Positions 8,897 through 18,962 are shown, numbered from the stretch's first letter. The stretch is 64,000 nucleotides of DNA from Algicoccus sp048820935 (GCF_048820935.1 NZ_JBMERD010000005.1:1-64000), one strand, 5' to 3'. Notes: generated by a model not told the origin, from the letters alone. A program made the numbers and translations.

Positions 8897-11457
8897 GCCG
8901 CAGTACCTGATTGTGTGGATACCACTGCAGGCGGTGTAAAGCGTCTTAGACGCAAGGCGTTGGAGACCACAAAGACACTGGACAACGCCATGGCACCGGC
9001 GGCAAACATCGGGGATAACAAAACACCGTAAGCGGGATAGAGCACACCGGCCGCAATGGGAATCAGTGCGGTGTTGTACGCAAAGGCCCAGAACAGGTTC
9101 TGGCTAATGTTGCCCATGGTGGCTTTTGACAGAGCGATCGCATTGGGGACTGCTTGCAGATTACCGGTCATTAACACGACATCGGCTGCTTCCATGGCAA
9201 TATCTGTACCAGTACCAACAGCCAGACCGACATCGGCTTGAGCCAGGGCGGGGGCATCATTAATACCATCACCAATAAAAGCTAAGCAACCATGTGTGGC
9301 TTGTAAACGCTTCACCGCATCGACCTTGCCGTCGGGCAAGACTTGTGCCACCACTTCATCAATGCCGAGTTGATCGGCAATAGCACGTGCTGTTTTTTCG
9401 TTGTCACCGGTAATCATGGCGACTTTGAGGCCAAGCTTGTGCAAGGCATCAATGGCTGCAGGTGTGGTGGGCTTGATAGGATCTGACACCGCAATGAGTG
9501 CGGCTAGCTTTCCATCAATGGCCGCATAAAGTGGCGACTTACCTTGTTCGGCCAAGGTATGCGCTTGTGATTCAAACACCTGTGTGTCGATGTTGAGTGA
9601 ATCCATAAAGTGGCGGGCACCGATTTCGACATGATAGGTTGTATTGGCATCGTGACCATTGCTCAATGACGCTTGTACGGTTGCACGCACGCCTAATCCG
9701 GTTAGGGAATTAAAGTCTGTGACCTGAACGTTGGGCACATCTTTGGCTTTGGATGCCTCCACGATGGCGCGTGCAATTGGGTGTTCAGATTGCGCTTCCA
9801 CACCCGCTACCAAAGTGAGGATATCGAACTCATTAAAATCCGGGGTTAAATGCAGATCCGTGAGTGTTGGCTTGCCTTCAGTCAGGGTGCCGGTTTTATC
9901 GACTGCTACGATTTTGGCATCGCGAAGTTGTTGCAATGCCTGGCCTTTACGAAACAAAATGCCTAACTGAGCACCACGTCCGGTTCCAACCATGATTGAG
10001 GTCGGTGTGGCCAAACCCATGGCGCAAGGGCAAGCAATAATGAGCACCGCAACACCGTTGACCAGTGCAAACGTGAGTGCAGGTGTGGGCCCAAAAATTA
10101 GCCAAACTAAAAAGGTGAGTACAGCAGCGGCCATAACAGCCGGCACAAACCAGAGCGTGATTTTGTCGACCATCGCTTGAATTGGCAGCTTGGTGCCTTG
10201 CGCTTGTTCGACCATGCGGATGATTTGCGACAGTACAGTATCTTGACCGACAGCACTGGCACGAATAGTCAATGCACCCTTCTGGTTCACCGTGGCGCCC
10301 ACAACGTGACTACCCGGTGTTTTCTCAACTGGGATGGGCTCACCCGTGATCATTGATTCGTCAACATAACTAGCGCCTTCGACGACTTCGGCATCGACCG
10401 CAATACGTTCACCAGGACGCACAGAAATCAGGTCGCCCGGTTTAACTTCGTCGATCGGTACCTCAATAAACTCGCCATTGCGTGACACACGGGCAGTTCG
10501 GGCTTGTAGGCCGATCAGACGTTGAATGGCTTCAGAGGTTCGCCCTTTGGCGCGGGCTTCCATATAACGGCCAAGCAAAATGAGCGTCACAATCACTGCG
10601 GCTGCTTCGAAATACACGTTGACCGTACCTTCAGGCAACAGATGTGGGAAGAAGGTCGCCACCACAGAAAACCCATAGGCTGAAAGGGTCCCGACTGCAA
10701 CCAATGAGTTCATGTCAGGCCCCCCATTCAATAAGGCGGGGAAGCCTTTGGCAAAAAAGACTCGGCCGGGACCCACTAACACCAAAGTGGTTAGTACAAA
10801 TTGGATTAACCAGTTATTGGTCTGCCCTAGGGTGGCATTCAGCCAATGGTGAAAGGGCGGAATCATGTGCGAACCCATTTCCATGACAAAAACGGGCACA
10901 GTGAGAATGAGCGCGATAATGAGATCACGTTGCAACGTGGCTTGTTCTTTGTCACGTTTTTCTTGAGCTTGGCGCTCAGCCGCTTCTCTGGCTTCAGACT
11001 GCACCTGTGCCGGAAAACCAATGCGAGTGCTAGCTGCAATGAGTGTCTGGATAGGCGCGCTGCCCGTCACTGTAGCCGTATTAGTTGCCAAATTGACATG
11101 GGCTTGCGTCACGCCAGGGATTCTGCTTAAAACGCGCTCGACTCGACCGACACAAGACGCACAGGTCATGCCTTCAATATTGAGGGTGATCGTTTCAGGC
11201 CGCACATCAAAACCAAGTTTACGCACTGATTCAACCAAGGCTTCATGCGAGATATCAGCGCTGCCGGCCACTTGGGCTTTTTCTGTTGCAAGGTTGACGG
11301 CTACTGAATCCACACCCGGTACGTTTGAAAGTCCGCGTTCCACGCGTTTGACGCAGGATGCACAGGTCATGCCTTCAATCGACAGGGAAAGTTGCGTAAC
11401 AGGTGGCGTATTGCCAACTGTTGGTGTCACAGTTGGGGTGGCAAGGACTTGAGTCAT
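8893..11457 (-). CDS. copA: Cu(I)-exporting P1B-type ATPase
   Basis: CopA pumps monovalent copper out of the cytoplasm. Two N-terminal heavy-metal-binding domains carry GMTCASC (near residues 28-34 and 97-103). Then follow the membrane region with the CPC transport motif near 475, the phosphorylation site DKTGT near 517, the SEHPIARA motif near 559, and GDGINDAP near 728. The ATG at 11457 gives 854 residues. A longer reading to 11511 is rejected because that codon lies inside the promoter spacer described separately. Operon with cueR downstream. Confidence 0.95.
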   Translation of the reverse strand: MTQVLATPTVTPTVGNTPPVTQLSLSIEGMTCASCVKRVERGLSNVPGVDSVAVNLATEKAQVAGSADISHEALVESVRKLGFDVRPETITLNIEGMTCASCVGRVERVLSRIPGVTQAHVNLATNTATVTGSAPIQTLIAASTRIGFPAQVQSEAREAAERQAQEKRDKEQATLQRDLIIALILTVPVFVMEMGSHMIPPFHHWLNATLGQTNNWLIQFVLTTLVLVGPGRVFFAKGFPALLNGGPDMNSLVAVGTLSAYGFSVVATFFPHLLPEGTVNVYFEAAAVIVTLILLGRYMEARAKGRTSEAIQRLIGLQARTARVSRNGEFIEVPIDEVKPGDLISVRPGERIAVDAEVVEGASYVDESMITGEPIPVEKTPGSHVVGATVNQKGALTIRASAVGQDTVLSQIIRMVEQAQGTKLPIQAMVDKITLWFVPAVMAAAVLTFLVWLIFGPTPALTFALVNGVAVLIIACPCAMGLATPTSIMVGTGRGAQLGILFRKGQALQQLRDAKIVAVDKTGTLTEGKPTLTDLHLTPDFNEFDILTLVAGVEAQSEHPIARAIVEASKAKDVPNVQVTDFNSLTGLGVRATVQASLSNGHDANTTYHVEIGARHFMDSLNIDTQVFESQAHTLAEQGKSPLYAAIDGKLAALIAVSDPIKPTTPAAIDALHKLGLKVAMITGDNEKTARAIADQLGIDEVVAQVLPDGKVDAVKRLQATHGCLAFIGDGINDAPALAQADVGLAVGTGTDIAMEAADVVLMTGNLQAVPNAIALSKATMGNISQNLFWAFAYNTALIPIAAGVLYPAYGVLLSPMFAAGAMALSSVFVVSNALRLRRFTPPAVVSTQSGTAA

Positions 11458-11494
11458 GATGATTTGATCAAGGATTTGATTTAATGATGACTTA

Positions 11495-11525
11495 AGGATA
11501 AACCTTCCCACGATGGAAAGGTCAA
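11495..11525 (-). promoter_or_regulatory. CueR-type promoter of copA-cueR
   Basis: On the minus strand TTGACC (11520-11525) and TATCCT (11495-11500) are separated by 19 bases. The spacer region holds an inverted repeat ACCTTTCC...GGAAGGT. The over-long 19-bp spacer with a central dyad is the hallmark of promoters that MerR-family activators untwist. It lies about 38 bases upstream of the copA start. Confidence 0.85.
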
Positions 11526-11666
11526 GCGCTGACTAAAAGATTGCATATCAGTGCACGGCTTCAAGTCCCAACAGTCTATAGAATAGTGACTTGATTGGTG
11601 TGTTTTGGAACTATGTGCGAGACGCACGGTCTTTATCTCATTACATTTAGAGCTTGGGAGTCACTG

Positions 11667-13169
11667 TTGGCAGGATTCACAAAATGGGTGTTTCGGCTTT
11701 TGCCGACTGTGCTTCTCACGGGTTGCGTGGGTTTGCCTTCAGTCGGACCCGACTATGAAGGGGTTGCTTATCCGGGCGCCAATGAATGGGTGACGGTGAG
11801 CTCAATTTATGAGCCAGTTTCGTCCGAGCAGATTGAAACGGTGCTGGCGAGCTGGTGGACGCAGTTGAGTGACCCGCAGCTCGATCAGCTGATTGCCCAA
11901 GCGCTTAAAAATAATCAGGACATTGCGCAAGCCCGTGCCCGCTTATTGCAAGCCCGTGCTAGGCGAGATGTGGCCGTGAGCGATTTGTATCCTTCGCTCG
12001 GTGCGCGTGGGTCGGTTGCGCCGACGAATTACGGCTCTTCACGACAAGCAGACCGAACACAATTTGATGCAGGATTCGATGCCAGCTGGGAAGTCGATGT
12101 GTTTGGCGGCAATCGCCGAGGTCTGCAAGCGGCACAAGCTCAGCAGGAAGGGGCGTTGGCGAGCTTGCACAATGTGCAGGTGACAATTGCCGCCGAAGTG
12201 GCACAAAACTATGTGGATTTACGTAATGCCCAACATCGTTTAGGCCTAGTGCGTCGCAATATCCGAATGCAACAAGATGCTTTACAAATCGCACGCTGGC
12301 GTTATGAAGCGGGTTTGGTGCGTCAGACAGACGTTGATCAAGCGCGGGCAAATCTTGCACAAACGCAGGCAGGTCTGCCAGATCTTGAAATCAGTGTGGC
12401 GCGGGCAGCTAACCGACTTGCAGTCTTGGTGGGTGAAACCCCCGGTACATTACAAAATTTATTGGAAACATCAGGTGCTTTACCGTCGGTACCGGACACA
12501 ATTGGTACCGCCATTCCGGTCAAGGTACTCACGCAACGCCCTGATGTGCGAGTCGCTGAGCGAGATCTGGCGGCGCAAACAGCACTGATTGGACAGCAAC
12601 TCGCTCAACGCTATCCGAGTCTTGATTTGAGTGGGTCTTTTAGTTGGGCTGCCTATAGTTTGAGTGGATTGGGCACGATCGATGTGTTTGTGAGCCGTCT
12701 GGTGGCTCGTTTAGCGATGGTGTTGTTTGACGCAGGACGTCTTAAAAATCTGGTTGAAGCACAGACTCAGGCGCAACAGGCTGCACTCGCTAACTATGAG
12801 TCGGTCATACTCACTGCTTTAGAAGAGGTGGAAAACGCATTGTTAGCGCATGCGCTGTCACGAGAAAAAACACGCGCCTGGCGTCAAGCTGCGGCGGCCT
12901 CTTCGAGTGCCGCGACTCAGTCTTTGCAGCTTTATCAGAGTGGTTTGGTCGATTTTGAGCAAGTGTTGTTAACACAACGTACCGAATTGAGTGCACAAGA
13001 CAGTCTGGCACAAGCCCGGGCTAATGAAGTGACAACACTTATCCAGCTCTATAAAGCCCTGGGTGGTGGCTGGCAGCCAGAAACAGAGAACGAGGCGTCT
13101 GCACAAACAAAGCCTGCTGAGACTGTCACGGCCCCGTCTAAGACCAGCACTCAAGCTGCACCGCTGTAA
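11667..13169 (+). CDS. Outer-membrane efflux lipoprotein (NodT/TolC family)
   Basis: Outer-membrane channel component of a tripartite efflux pump. With a TTG start at 11667, which has a GGGAG ribosome site six bases upstream, the protein opens with a 19-residue lipoprotein signal ending in the lipobox LLTGC. Starts further upstream (TTG 11595, ATG 11613) would put about 20 odd residues in front of the signal. Two repeated alpha-helical OEP domains with coiled-coil character (QALKNNQDIAQARARLLQAR and a matching second half) fill the roughly 500-residue protein. The C terminus is a hydrophilic Glu/Thr/Ala-rich tail. It heads a four-gene operon with a MacA-like adaptor and a split MacB. Confidence 0.88.
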   Translation: MAGFTKWVFRLLPTVLLTGCVGLPSVGPDYEGVAYPGANEWVTVSSIYEPVSSEQIETVLASWWTQLSDPQLDQLIAQALKNNQDIAQARARLLQARARRDVAVSDLYPSLGARGSVAPTNYGSSRQADRTQFDAGFDASWEVDVFGGNRRGLQAAQAQQEGALASLHNVQVTIAAEVAQNYVDLRNAQHRLGLVRRNIRMQQDALQIARWRYEAGLVRQTDVDQARANLAQTQAGLPDLEISVARAANRLAVLVGETPGTLQNLLETSGALPSVPDTIGTAIPVKVLTQRPDVRVAERDLAAQTALIGQQLAQRYPSLDLSGSFSWAAYSLSGLGTIDVFVSRLVARLAMVLFDAGRLKNLVEAQTQAQQAALANYESVILTALEEVENALLAHALSREKTRAWRQAAAASSSAATQSLQLYQSGLVDFEQVLLTQRTELSAQDSLAQARANEVTTLIQLYKALGGGWQPETENEASAQTKPAETVTAPSKTSTQAAPL

Positions 13170-13183
13170 AGGAATGATTGAAA

Positions 13184-14521
13184 ATGACGCAGAATAAAAC
13201 AACGGCTGAAACAACAAAAACAGAAACAACAAAAACTGATCAGAACACGCAGACACTGAGCACCCACGCTTTGAGTGAAGCACTGAAAGTGGGTGGTTCG
13301 CGTCGCGGTGGTTGGCGTAAATGGTTTGCAGCGCTGATTGTGCTTGTGCTCTTGGCTGGCTTATACCTGTGGTGGGCAGGCGATGAGACCGCCAAGGTGA
13401 GTTATCTGACACAAACTGTGCAAAGGGGTGAATTGGTCGTCACCGCGACAGCAACAGGTACGTTGCAACCGACACAGTCCGTTGAAGTCGGCTCAGAATT
13501 GTCCGGCACGGTTGAAACTGTCTTGGTGCAAGAAAATGATCAAGTGAAGCAAGGTCAGTTGCTAGCAAGCCTTGATACCTCAAAACTGCACGATGCCATC
13601 ACACGGTCTGAAGCCTCATTAGCCGCTGCACATGCGCAGGTGGCCGTGGCCGCTGCGACGGTTCAAGAAGCACAAGCGACGTACTCTCGCATGGAAGACG
13701 TGCATCGTCGTTCTGGTGGCAAAGTACCTGCCGCCACGGAGATGGAAGTGGCTCAGGCGGCATTGGCACGCGCCAAAGCCAATGAACAAGCGGCCAAAGC
13801 CAATGTGCAACAAATGGATGCCGAACTTAAAACCAACCAAACTAACCTAGAAAAAGCGCAGATTCGTTCACCCGTGGATGGGGTGGTTCTGAAACGTCAG
13901 GTTGAACCGGGTAATACCGTGGTGGCTTCGATGTCGGCACCCGTGCTGTTTATGATTGCTCAGGATCTGGCGCAAATGGAGTTGCAGGTCAATGTGGATG
14001 AGGCGGATGTCGCCACGATTGTGCCGGGCTTGGATGCGACTTTTACCGTGTCTGCTTGGGCAGGTCGTGAGTTTGCCGCACAAATTGAACGAGTCGGCTT
14101 AGGATCCACGACCACCGATAACGTGGTGACCTATAAAACAATCTTACAAGTCGATAATGAAGATTTGGCCTTACGCCCAGGCATGACGGCTACAGCAACC
14201 ATTTTCACTGCTCGCGCCCAAGATGCGTTGTTAGTACCCAATGCGGCATTGCGCTACACCCCTCAAGAAGCACCGCAAGCCGCGTCTTCAGGCAGCAGCT
14301 TCGTCTCAAGACTGGTGCCTATGCGCATGCCACGCCCTAAAACAGTCTCGCCACGAGAAGAAAAGGGTATGCGTAGTGGACAGGTGTGGGTGCTTGAGCG
14401 CGGTGTCCCGGTGGCAGTGCCTGTGCAGATTGGTCTAACCAATGGTCGCTTGACTGAGGTGACCGGCGGTGACTTGAGGGTCGGTGCGGACGTCGTTGTG
14501 GGGCAGGAGTTACAGCGATGA
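13184..14521 (+). CDS. macA: MacA-like periplasmic adaptor (HlyD/RND adaptor family)
   Basis: Membrane-fusion protein linking the inner-membrane ABC unit to the outer-membrane channel. One membrane anchor (about residues 45-65, AALIVLVLLAGLYLWWA) follows a Thr/Lys-rich cytoplasmic tail. Then come a lipoyl/biotinyl-like half (TGTLQPTQSVEVGSELSGTV), a long helical hairpin rich in Ala (about 140-225), and beta-barrel domains. Start ATG at 13184 preferred over TTG 13178 for ribosome-site spacing to AAAGGA. It ends in an ATGA overlap with the ATPase gene. A roughly 30-residue insert (TPQEAPQ to REEK) near 355-390 is longer than in MacA of enterics. Confidence 0.88.
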   Translation: MTQNKTTAETTKTETTKTDQNTQTLSTHALSEALKVGGSRRGGWRKWFAALIVLVLLAGLYLWWAGDETAKVSYLTQTVQRGELVVTATATGTLQPTQSVEVGSELSGTVETVLVQENDQVKQGQLLASLDTSKLHDAITRSEASLAAAHAQVAVAAATVQEAQATYSRMEDVHRRSGGKVPAATEMEVAQAALARAKANEQAAKANVQQMDAELKTNQTNLEKAQIRSPVDGVVLKRQVEPGNTVVASMSAPVLFMIAQDLAQMELQVNVDEADVATIVPGLDATFTVSAWAGREFAAQIERVGLGSTTTDNVVTYKTILQVDNEDLALRPGMTATATIFTARAQDALLVPNAALRYTPQEAPQAASSGSSFVSRLVPMRMPRPKTVSPREEKGMRSGQVWVLERGVPVAVPVQIGLTNGRLTEVTGGDLRVGADVVVGQELQR

Positions 14522-15267
14522 GTAGCCAGGCTCAGCAACCCTTGATTCAGCTGCGAGGTGTCACTAAAACATACGGACAGGGTGCACTTGCGTTTGATGC
14601 GTTGAAGTCTGTGGACTTAGACATTGGGCAAGGTGAGTTTGTGGCGATCATGGGCCCCAGCGGATCAGGTAAATCGACGGCCATGAACATCATGGGATGC
14701 CTCGATGTGGTGAGCCAAGGCGAGTACTTGTTTCAGGGGATTCCAGTTCATTCGTTGGATCGCAATCAGCGGGCCATTCTAAGACGTACCGCACTAGGGT
14801 TTGTGTTTCAAGGTTTTAACTTATTGGCGCGTACAAGCGCACTAGAAAACGTCGAGTTGCCTTTGCTATATCGGGGCGAATCCGTCGCACAACGACGCTT
14901 GATGGCGCAGCAAGCCCTAGAGAAAGTCGGACTGAAAGGTTGGGAGCGCAACACGCCGGCTGAACTGTCGGGTGGTCAGCAACAGCGGGTGGCGATTGCG
15001 CGCGGCATTGTGACCAATCCCCTCGTACTTTTAGCGGATGAACCCACCGGCAATCTGGATACGGCACGCAGTCAAGAAATCATGGCGTTGTTGTCAGATT
15101 TGAATTATGAGCGTGGTATCACGGTTTTGATGGTCACACATGAACCTGAAATGGCCGCGTACGCGCATCGGATTGTGACGTTTGTCGATGGTGAAGTGCG
15201 CAGTGATGAAATAAATCCTGATGTGATGGTACCAGCGACACGGGAGGTGGATTCCCATGTGGGGTAA
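14518..15267 (+). CDS. MacB-type ABC transporter ATPase
   Basis: A 249-residue LolD/MacB-type ATPase. It has Walker A GPSGSGKST near residue 45, signature LSGGQQQRVAIARG near 150, Walker B LLADEPTGNLD near 170, and the H-loop MVTHEPEMA. It starts inside the adaptor gene (ATGA overlap) and ends 11 bases inside the permease gene, so the three are translationally coupled. In enteric MacB the ATPase and permease are one chain; here they are separate proteins. Confidence 0.93.
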   Translation: MSSQAQQPLIQLRGVTKTYGQGALAFDALKSVDLDIGQGEFVAIMGPSGSGKSTAMNIMGCLDVVSQGEYLFQGIPVHSLDRNQRAILRRTALGFVFQGFNLLARTSALENVELPLLYRGESVAQRRLMAQQALEKVGLKGWERNTPAELSGGQQQRVAIARGIVTNPLVLLADEPTGNLDTARSQEIMALLSDLNYERGITVLMVTHEPEMAAYAHRIVTFVDGEVRSDEINPDVMVPATREVDSHVG

Positions 15268-16465
15268 TGCGCTGCTTTTAGCTTTGCGAGCTATCCGCCG
15301 AAATCTACTGCGCTCATTTCTGACGGTGCTGGGCATTGTCATTGGCGTGGGCGCGGTGGTGACCATGGTGACTTTGGGAAATGGCGCAACTTTGATGGTG
15401 TCACAAAGTATTTCGAGTTTGGGGAGCAATCTTTTGGTGTTGCGTCCAACCCAGCGCTTGGGGCCGAGCAGTGATTTGGCGGGCTCCAGTGCCTTCAAAA
15501 TACAGGATGTTCAGGCTTTGGCAGAGCAAGTGCCCAGTTTGAAAGCGGTTGCGCCTTCTGTGAGTCGCACCATTACTTTGGTGGCGAATGGTCAGAACTG
15601 GTCTTCGAACGTCGTTGGCAGTGACAATGAATACTTTGTGACTGGGAACTGGTCGTTGGCGGATGGACGCATGTTCACCGATGATGAACTCAATGGTGGC
15701 CGTGCGGTTTGCGTGATTGGACAGACCGTACGTCAAGAACTCTTTGGTCAAACCAATCCGATTGGCGATCGGGTTCGAATTCGCAACTTTGATTGTGAAA
15801 TCATTGGACTACTTGCTCCCAAAGGGCAGGGTGCGATGGGTATGGATCAAGATGACATGGTGCTCTTGCCTTTGGCGACTGCGCAGCGTCGGATTTCAGG
15901 TAACACCAATGTGCAGTCAATTTTGTTGTCCATGACCGATACAGCAGATGTCGATATGACGACAAACAATATCAATCAGTTGATGCGTGAACGGCGCAAA
16001 CTTGCGCCAGGTGAGCCAAACAACTTTAACGTGATGGACACCAAACAGATTGCACAAACATTGTCTGGCACGATTCGGACGATGACAGGATTGTTGGGGG
16101 CGGTGGCTGCGGTGAGCTTGCTAGTGGGCGGAATCGGCATTATGAACATTATGTTGGTGTCGGTGACTGAGCGGACCCGGGAAATTGGGATACGTCTGGC
16201 TGTCGGTGCGCTTGAGCGTGAAGTGTTGCTGCAGTTTCTAATTGAAGCGGTTGTGTTATCTGCAATTGGTGGCGTGGCTGGTCTTGTGTTTGCGTTATTT
16301 GCCTGCCTAGCTGTGACATCGCTGATGGGGATGCCTTTCTTATTTAACCCAGGCATCAACTTACTGGCCTTTGTGTTTTCTGCGGCGATCGGTGTGGTAT
16401 TTGGGTATTTTCCGGCGCGCCGTGCTGCGCAACTCAACCCGATTGATGCGTTGAGGCATGAATAA
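15257..16465 (+). CDS. MacB-like ABC transporter permease
   Basis: A 402-residue permease of the FtsX/MacB type. It has an N-terminal helix (RNLLRSFLTVLGIVIGVGAVV), a periplasmic MacB_PCD domain of about 200 residues, and three C-terminal helices starting at about residue 275. The first of these contains the SLLVGGIGIMNIMLVSVTERTREIG family signature region. It works with the preceding ATPase, adaptor and outer-membrane lipoprotein. Substrate unknown; MacAB-type pumps export macrolides, peptides or heme-related compounds in other bacteria. Confidence 0.92.
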   Translation: MWGNALLLALRAIRRNLLRSFLTVLGIVIGVGAVVTMVTLGNGATLMVSQSISSLGSNLLVLRPTQRLGPSSDLAGSSAFKIQDVQALAEQVPSLKAVAPSVSRTITLVANGQNWSSNVVGSDNEYFVTGNWSLADGRMFTDDELNGGRAVCVIGQTVRQELFGQTNPIGDRVRIRNFDCEIIGLLAPKGQGAMGMDQDDMVLLPLATAQRRISGNTNVQSILLSMTDTADVDMTTNNINQLMRERRKLAPGEPNNFNVMDTKQIAQTLSGTIRTMTGLLGAVAAVSLLVGGIGIMNIMLVSVTERTREIGIRLAVGALEREVLLQFLIEAVVLSAIGGVAGLVFALFACLAVTSLMGMPFLFNPGINLLAFVFSAAIGVVFGYFPARRAAQLNPIDALRHE

Positions 16466-16604
16466 ACAGGCATTAAAAGATAGCGTGATCGTTCATTCTT
16501 TTTAAAACGTATTTGTATGACGAGTCACTTGTACTGCGCGTTAGAATGATCGATTCACTTAACTATTCGATTGAAACAAAAAATAAAATTATCAGGAGTT
16601 CAGT

Positions 16605-18905
16605 ATGCAGGACACAGAGTTTCAGGTTGCCTTTAGAGACAGCGCGAAAGACTTAATGGGGCGTCACGACAACATGAATCGTTGTCGTAATAAGGCAGAA
16701 TCGCCGGCAGTGGATCGTAAAGTCTGGGAAGAAATTGCAGAAGCTGGCTGGTTTGCCGTCCTAGTGCCTGAAGACGATGGTGGTCTGGGCCGAGGCTTGT
16801 CTGATATGGCTGTGATTGCACAAGAAGCGGGTGAGCAGCTGTTTGCAGAACCCTATTTGGTCGGTGCAGTTCAAATTATTGAAGCCTTGGTGGCCTGTCC
16901 GGCAAGTGAGTTACGTACGCAACTTCTGGACCAAGCCATGGCCGGTCAATTGGTGGCTGGTTTGTCATGGCAGGATCGACTTGGGCAGCTCAGTGCTGAA
17001 TCACCTTCTGTGAGTGCAGCTGCACAAAGTGATGGTTTTGTGTTGCAGGGACGTCAACGGTTCGTGACGCCTGTGCGCGATGCGGATGGCTGGATTGTGC
17101 TGGCGCAAGATTTGAATGCACAACCCTTGTTGGCCTGGGTTCCTGCCAACTCGAAAGGCGTGCGTGTTCAGGAGACACCGTCTGTCGATGGCTCCATGAT
17201 GGGCGATCTGTGGTTTGAACAAGTGGCGATTAACCAGTCGCAGGTTCTTGTGAGTGGACCCGAAGCGATCAAAATTGTGGATCGTGCCAACGACGCAAGT
17301 CGTTTGATGGCGGGTGCCGAATTGCTCGGTGTGATGCGTCGTGCATTGGCAATGACCATCGATTACATGAAAATCCGCAAACAGTTTGGTAAGCCCATCG
17401 CGTCGTTTCAGGCTTTAAAACACCGAACTGTGCATGCCTGGGTGTCGATCGAGATTGCGCAAGCTGGTTTATTTGCTGCCTTGGACGATGTGGCACGAGG
17501 TGAGTCTTTGGCACGCGCAGCCAGTCGTGTGAAGGCACGTTGTGCTGAAACTGCATTAGCCGTCACAAAAGAATGTATTCAGTTGCATGGTGCGATTGGC
17601 TTTACCGATGAATACGACATTGGTTTGTATTTGAAACGCGCCATGGTGTTGGCCACATGGTTGGGTAATGCACCTGCGCATCGTCACCGTTACTTGTCCT
17701 TGGCACCGACCTTAAGTCAAGTAGAGTCCAAACCAGTTGATGTGGAAGTTCCAGCTGATAAAGACTGGAATGCCATGTCTGATGAAGATTTCCGTAATAT
17801 GTTGCGCACGTTCTACCGTCGCAATTATCCTTCCGAGTTGCGTAACATTCAGCGTCGTTTGACCTGGGAAGAGGTTCGTGACTGGACAATGACACTGTCA
17901 CGCCAGGGTTGGATTGCACCAGGTTGGCCAGCAGAATTTGGTGGCATGGGATTGACACCCGAAAAGTTGTTGGCGTTTGTTGAAGAGCAAGAAAATTACG
18001 GCGTTGCCCGCACAATCGACCAAGGTGTCGTGATGGTGGCGCCTTTGTTGATTCAGTTTGGCACGCCTGAGCAACAAGCCCGTTTCTTACCCAAAATGCT
18101 CAATGCTGAGCATCGTTGGTGTCAGGGGTATTCTGAGCCCAATGCTGGTTCCGACCTAGCTTCCCTCAAAACCAGTGCGGTGGCCGATGGCGACGACTTT
18201 ATTGTCAATGGCCAAAAGATCTGGACCACCATGGCGCATTCGTCCAACCATATCTTTACCTTGGTGCGTACTGACAATTCTGCAAAAAAACAAGCAGGTA
18301 TCAGCTTTCTGTTGATTGATATGGAGACCCCGGGAATCACGGTTCGCCCCATTAAAGACATCACAGGAGACACCGAGTTTTGTGAAGTGTTCTTTAAAGA
18401 TGTTCGGGTTCCAAAAGAGAATCTCATTGGAGAAATCAATCAAGGCTGGACCATGGCCAAAGCACTGCTTGGTTTTGAACGGATCTTCTTGGGTAGCCCC
18501 AAGCAAGTTCGTTACTCCATGAGTCAGCTTGATGCACTGGCTAAAGAACGCGGTTTATTCGATTGCCCGATTTTCCGTGATCGTTATGCACAGCTGTTAC
18601 TGGATGTGGATGATCAGGCCGCTGCCTATGAGTCGTTTGCCGAACTGATTAAACGTGGTGAACCCATGCCACCAAGCGTTTCCTTACTGAAAATCTGGGG
18701 AACCGAAACGTATCAGCGGATTTGTCAGACTTTGATGGATGCTGCACAAGACAGTGGTGCTCTGCATATGGCGTATGACACACAAACATCGTCTTTGAAC
18801 GTGCCAGCTATTTTGTTTAACTCGATTCCATCGACGATTTACGGTGGTAGTACAGAGATTCAGTGTGAAATTCTGGCCCGTGCCGTCTTGGGTATGGCAG
18901 ACTAA
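16605..18905 (+). CDS. Fused double acyl-CoA dehydrogenase
   Basis: A 766-residue protein made of two consecutive acyl-CoA dehydrogenase units. Unit 1 (about 1-370) has the C-terminal domain signature RKQFGKPIASFQALKHR and LHGAIGFTDEYDIGLYLKRA. Unit 2 (about 385-766) has the FAD/substrate region YSEPNAGSDLASLKT, NGQKIWTT and the terminal PSTIYGGSTEIQ. Where many family members place the catalytic Glu (YEG) unit 2 has YGG, so the base may lie elsewhere. Mycobacterial steroid-degrading dehydrogenases form heterotetramers from two such different subunits; this protein looks like a fused version of that pair (inference). The start ATG has AGGAG 6-8 bases upstream. Monocistronic, with a terminator. 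Confidence 0.88.
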   Translation: MQDTEFQVAFRDSAKDLMGRHDNMNRCRNKAESPAVDRKVWEEIAEAGWFAVLVPEDDGGLGRGLSDMAVIAQEAGEQLFAEPYLVGAVQIIEALVACPASELRTQLLDQAMAGQLVAGLSWQDRLGQLSAESPSVSAAAQSDGFVLQGRQRFVTPVRDADGWIVLAQDLNAQPLLAWVPANSKGVRVQETPSVDGSMMGDLWFEQVAINQSQVLVSGPEAIKIVDRANDASRLMAGAELLGVMRRALAMTIDYMKIRKQFGKPIASFQALKHRTVHAWVSIEIAQAGLFAALDDVARGESLARAASRVKARCAETALAVTKECIQLHGAIGFTDEYDIGLYLKRAMVLATWLGNAPAHRHRYLSLAPTLSQVESKPVDVEVPADKDWNAMSDEDFRNMLRTFYRRNYPSELRNIQRRLTWEEVRDWTMTLSRQGWIAPGWPAEFGGMGLTPEKLLAFVEEQENYGVARTIDQGVVMVAPLLIQFGTPEQQARFLPKMLNAEHRWCQGYSEPNAGSDLASLKTSAVADGDDFIVNGQKIWTTMAHSSNHIFTLVRTDNSAKKQAGISFLLIDMETPGITVRPIKDITGDTEFCEVFFKDVRVPKENLIGEINQGWTMAKALLGFERIFLGSPKQVRYSMSQLDALAKERGLFDCPIFRDRYAQLLLDVDDQAAAYESFAELIKRGEPMPPSVSLLKIWGTETYQRICQTLMDAAQDSGALHMAYDTQTSSLNVPAILFNSIPSTIYGGSTEIQCEILARAVLGMAD

Positions 18906-18927
18906 ATTAGCTGAAAATTAGCTAAAT

Positions 18928-18962
18928 CCCGCTCGCTGTATCGCCGGTGAGCGGGTGTTTTT
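18928..18962 (+). terminator. Rho-independent terminator after the acyl-CoA dehydrogenase
   Basis: A 9-bp stem (18928-18936 with 18947-18955, one wobble) is followed by TGTTTTT. It lies 23 bases after the stop codon. Confidence 0.85.

Noticed and set aside
13619..13850. Several 60-90-codon frames inside the efflux genes and the aconitase genes
   Set aside because: They are complementary or shifted readings of strongly supported genes, without their own start signals.
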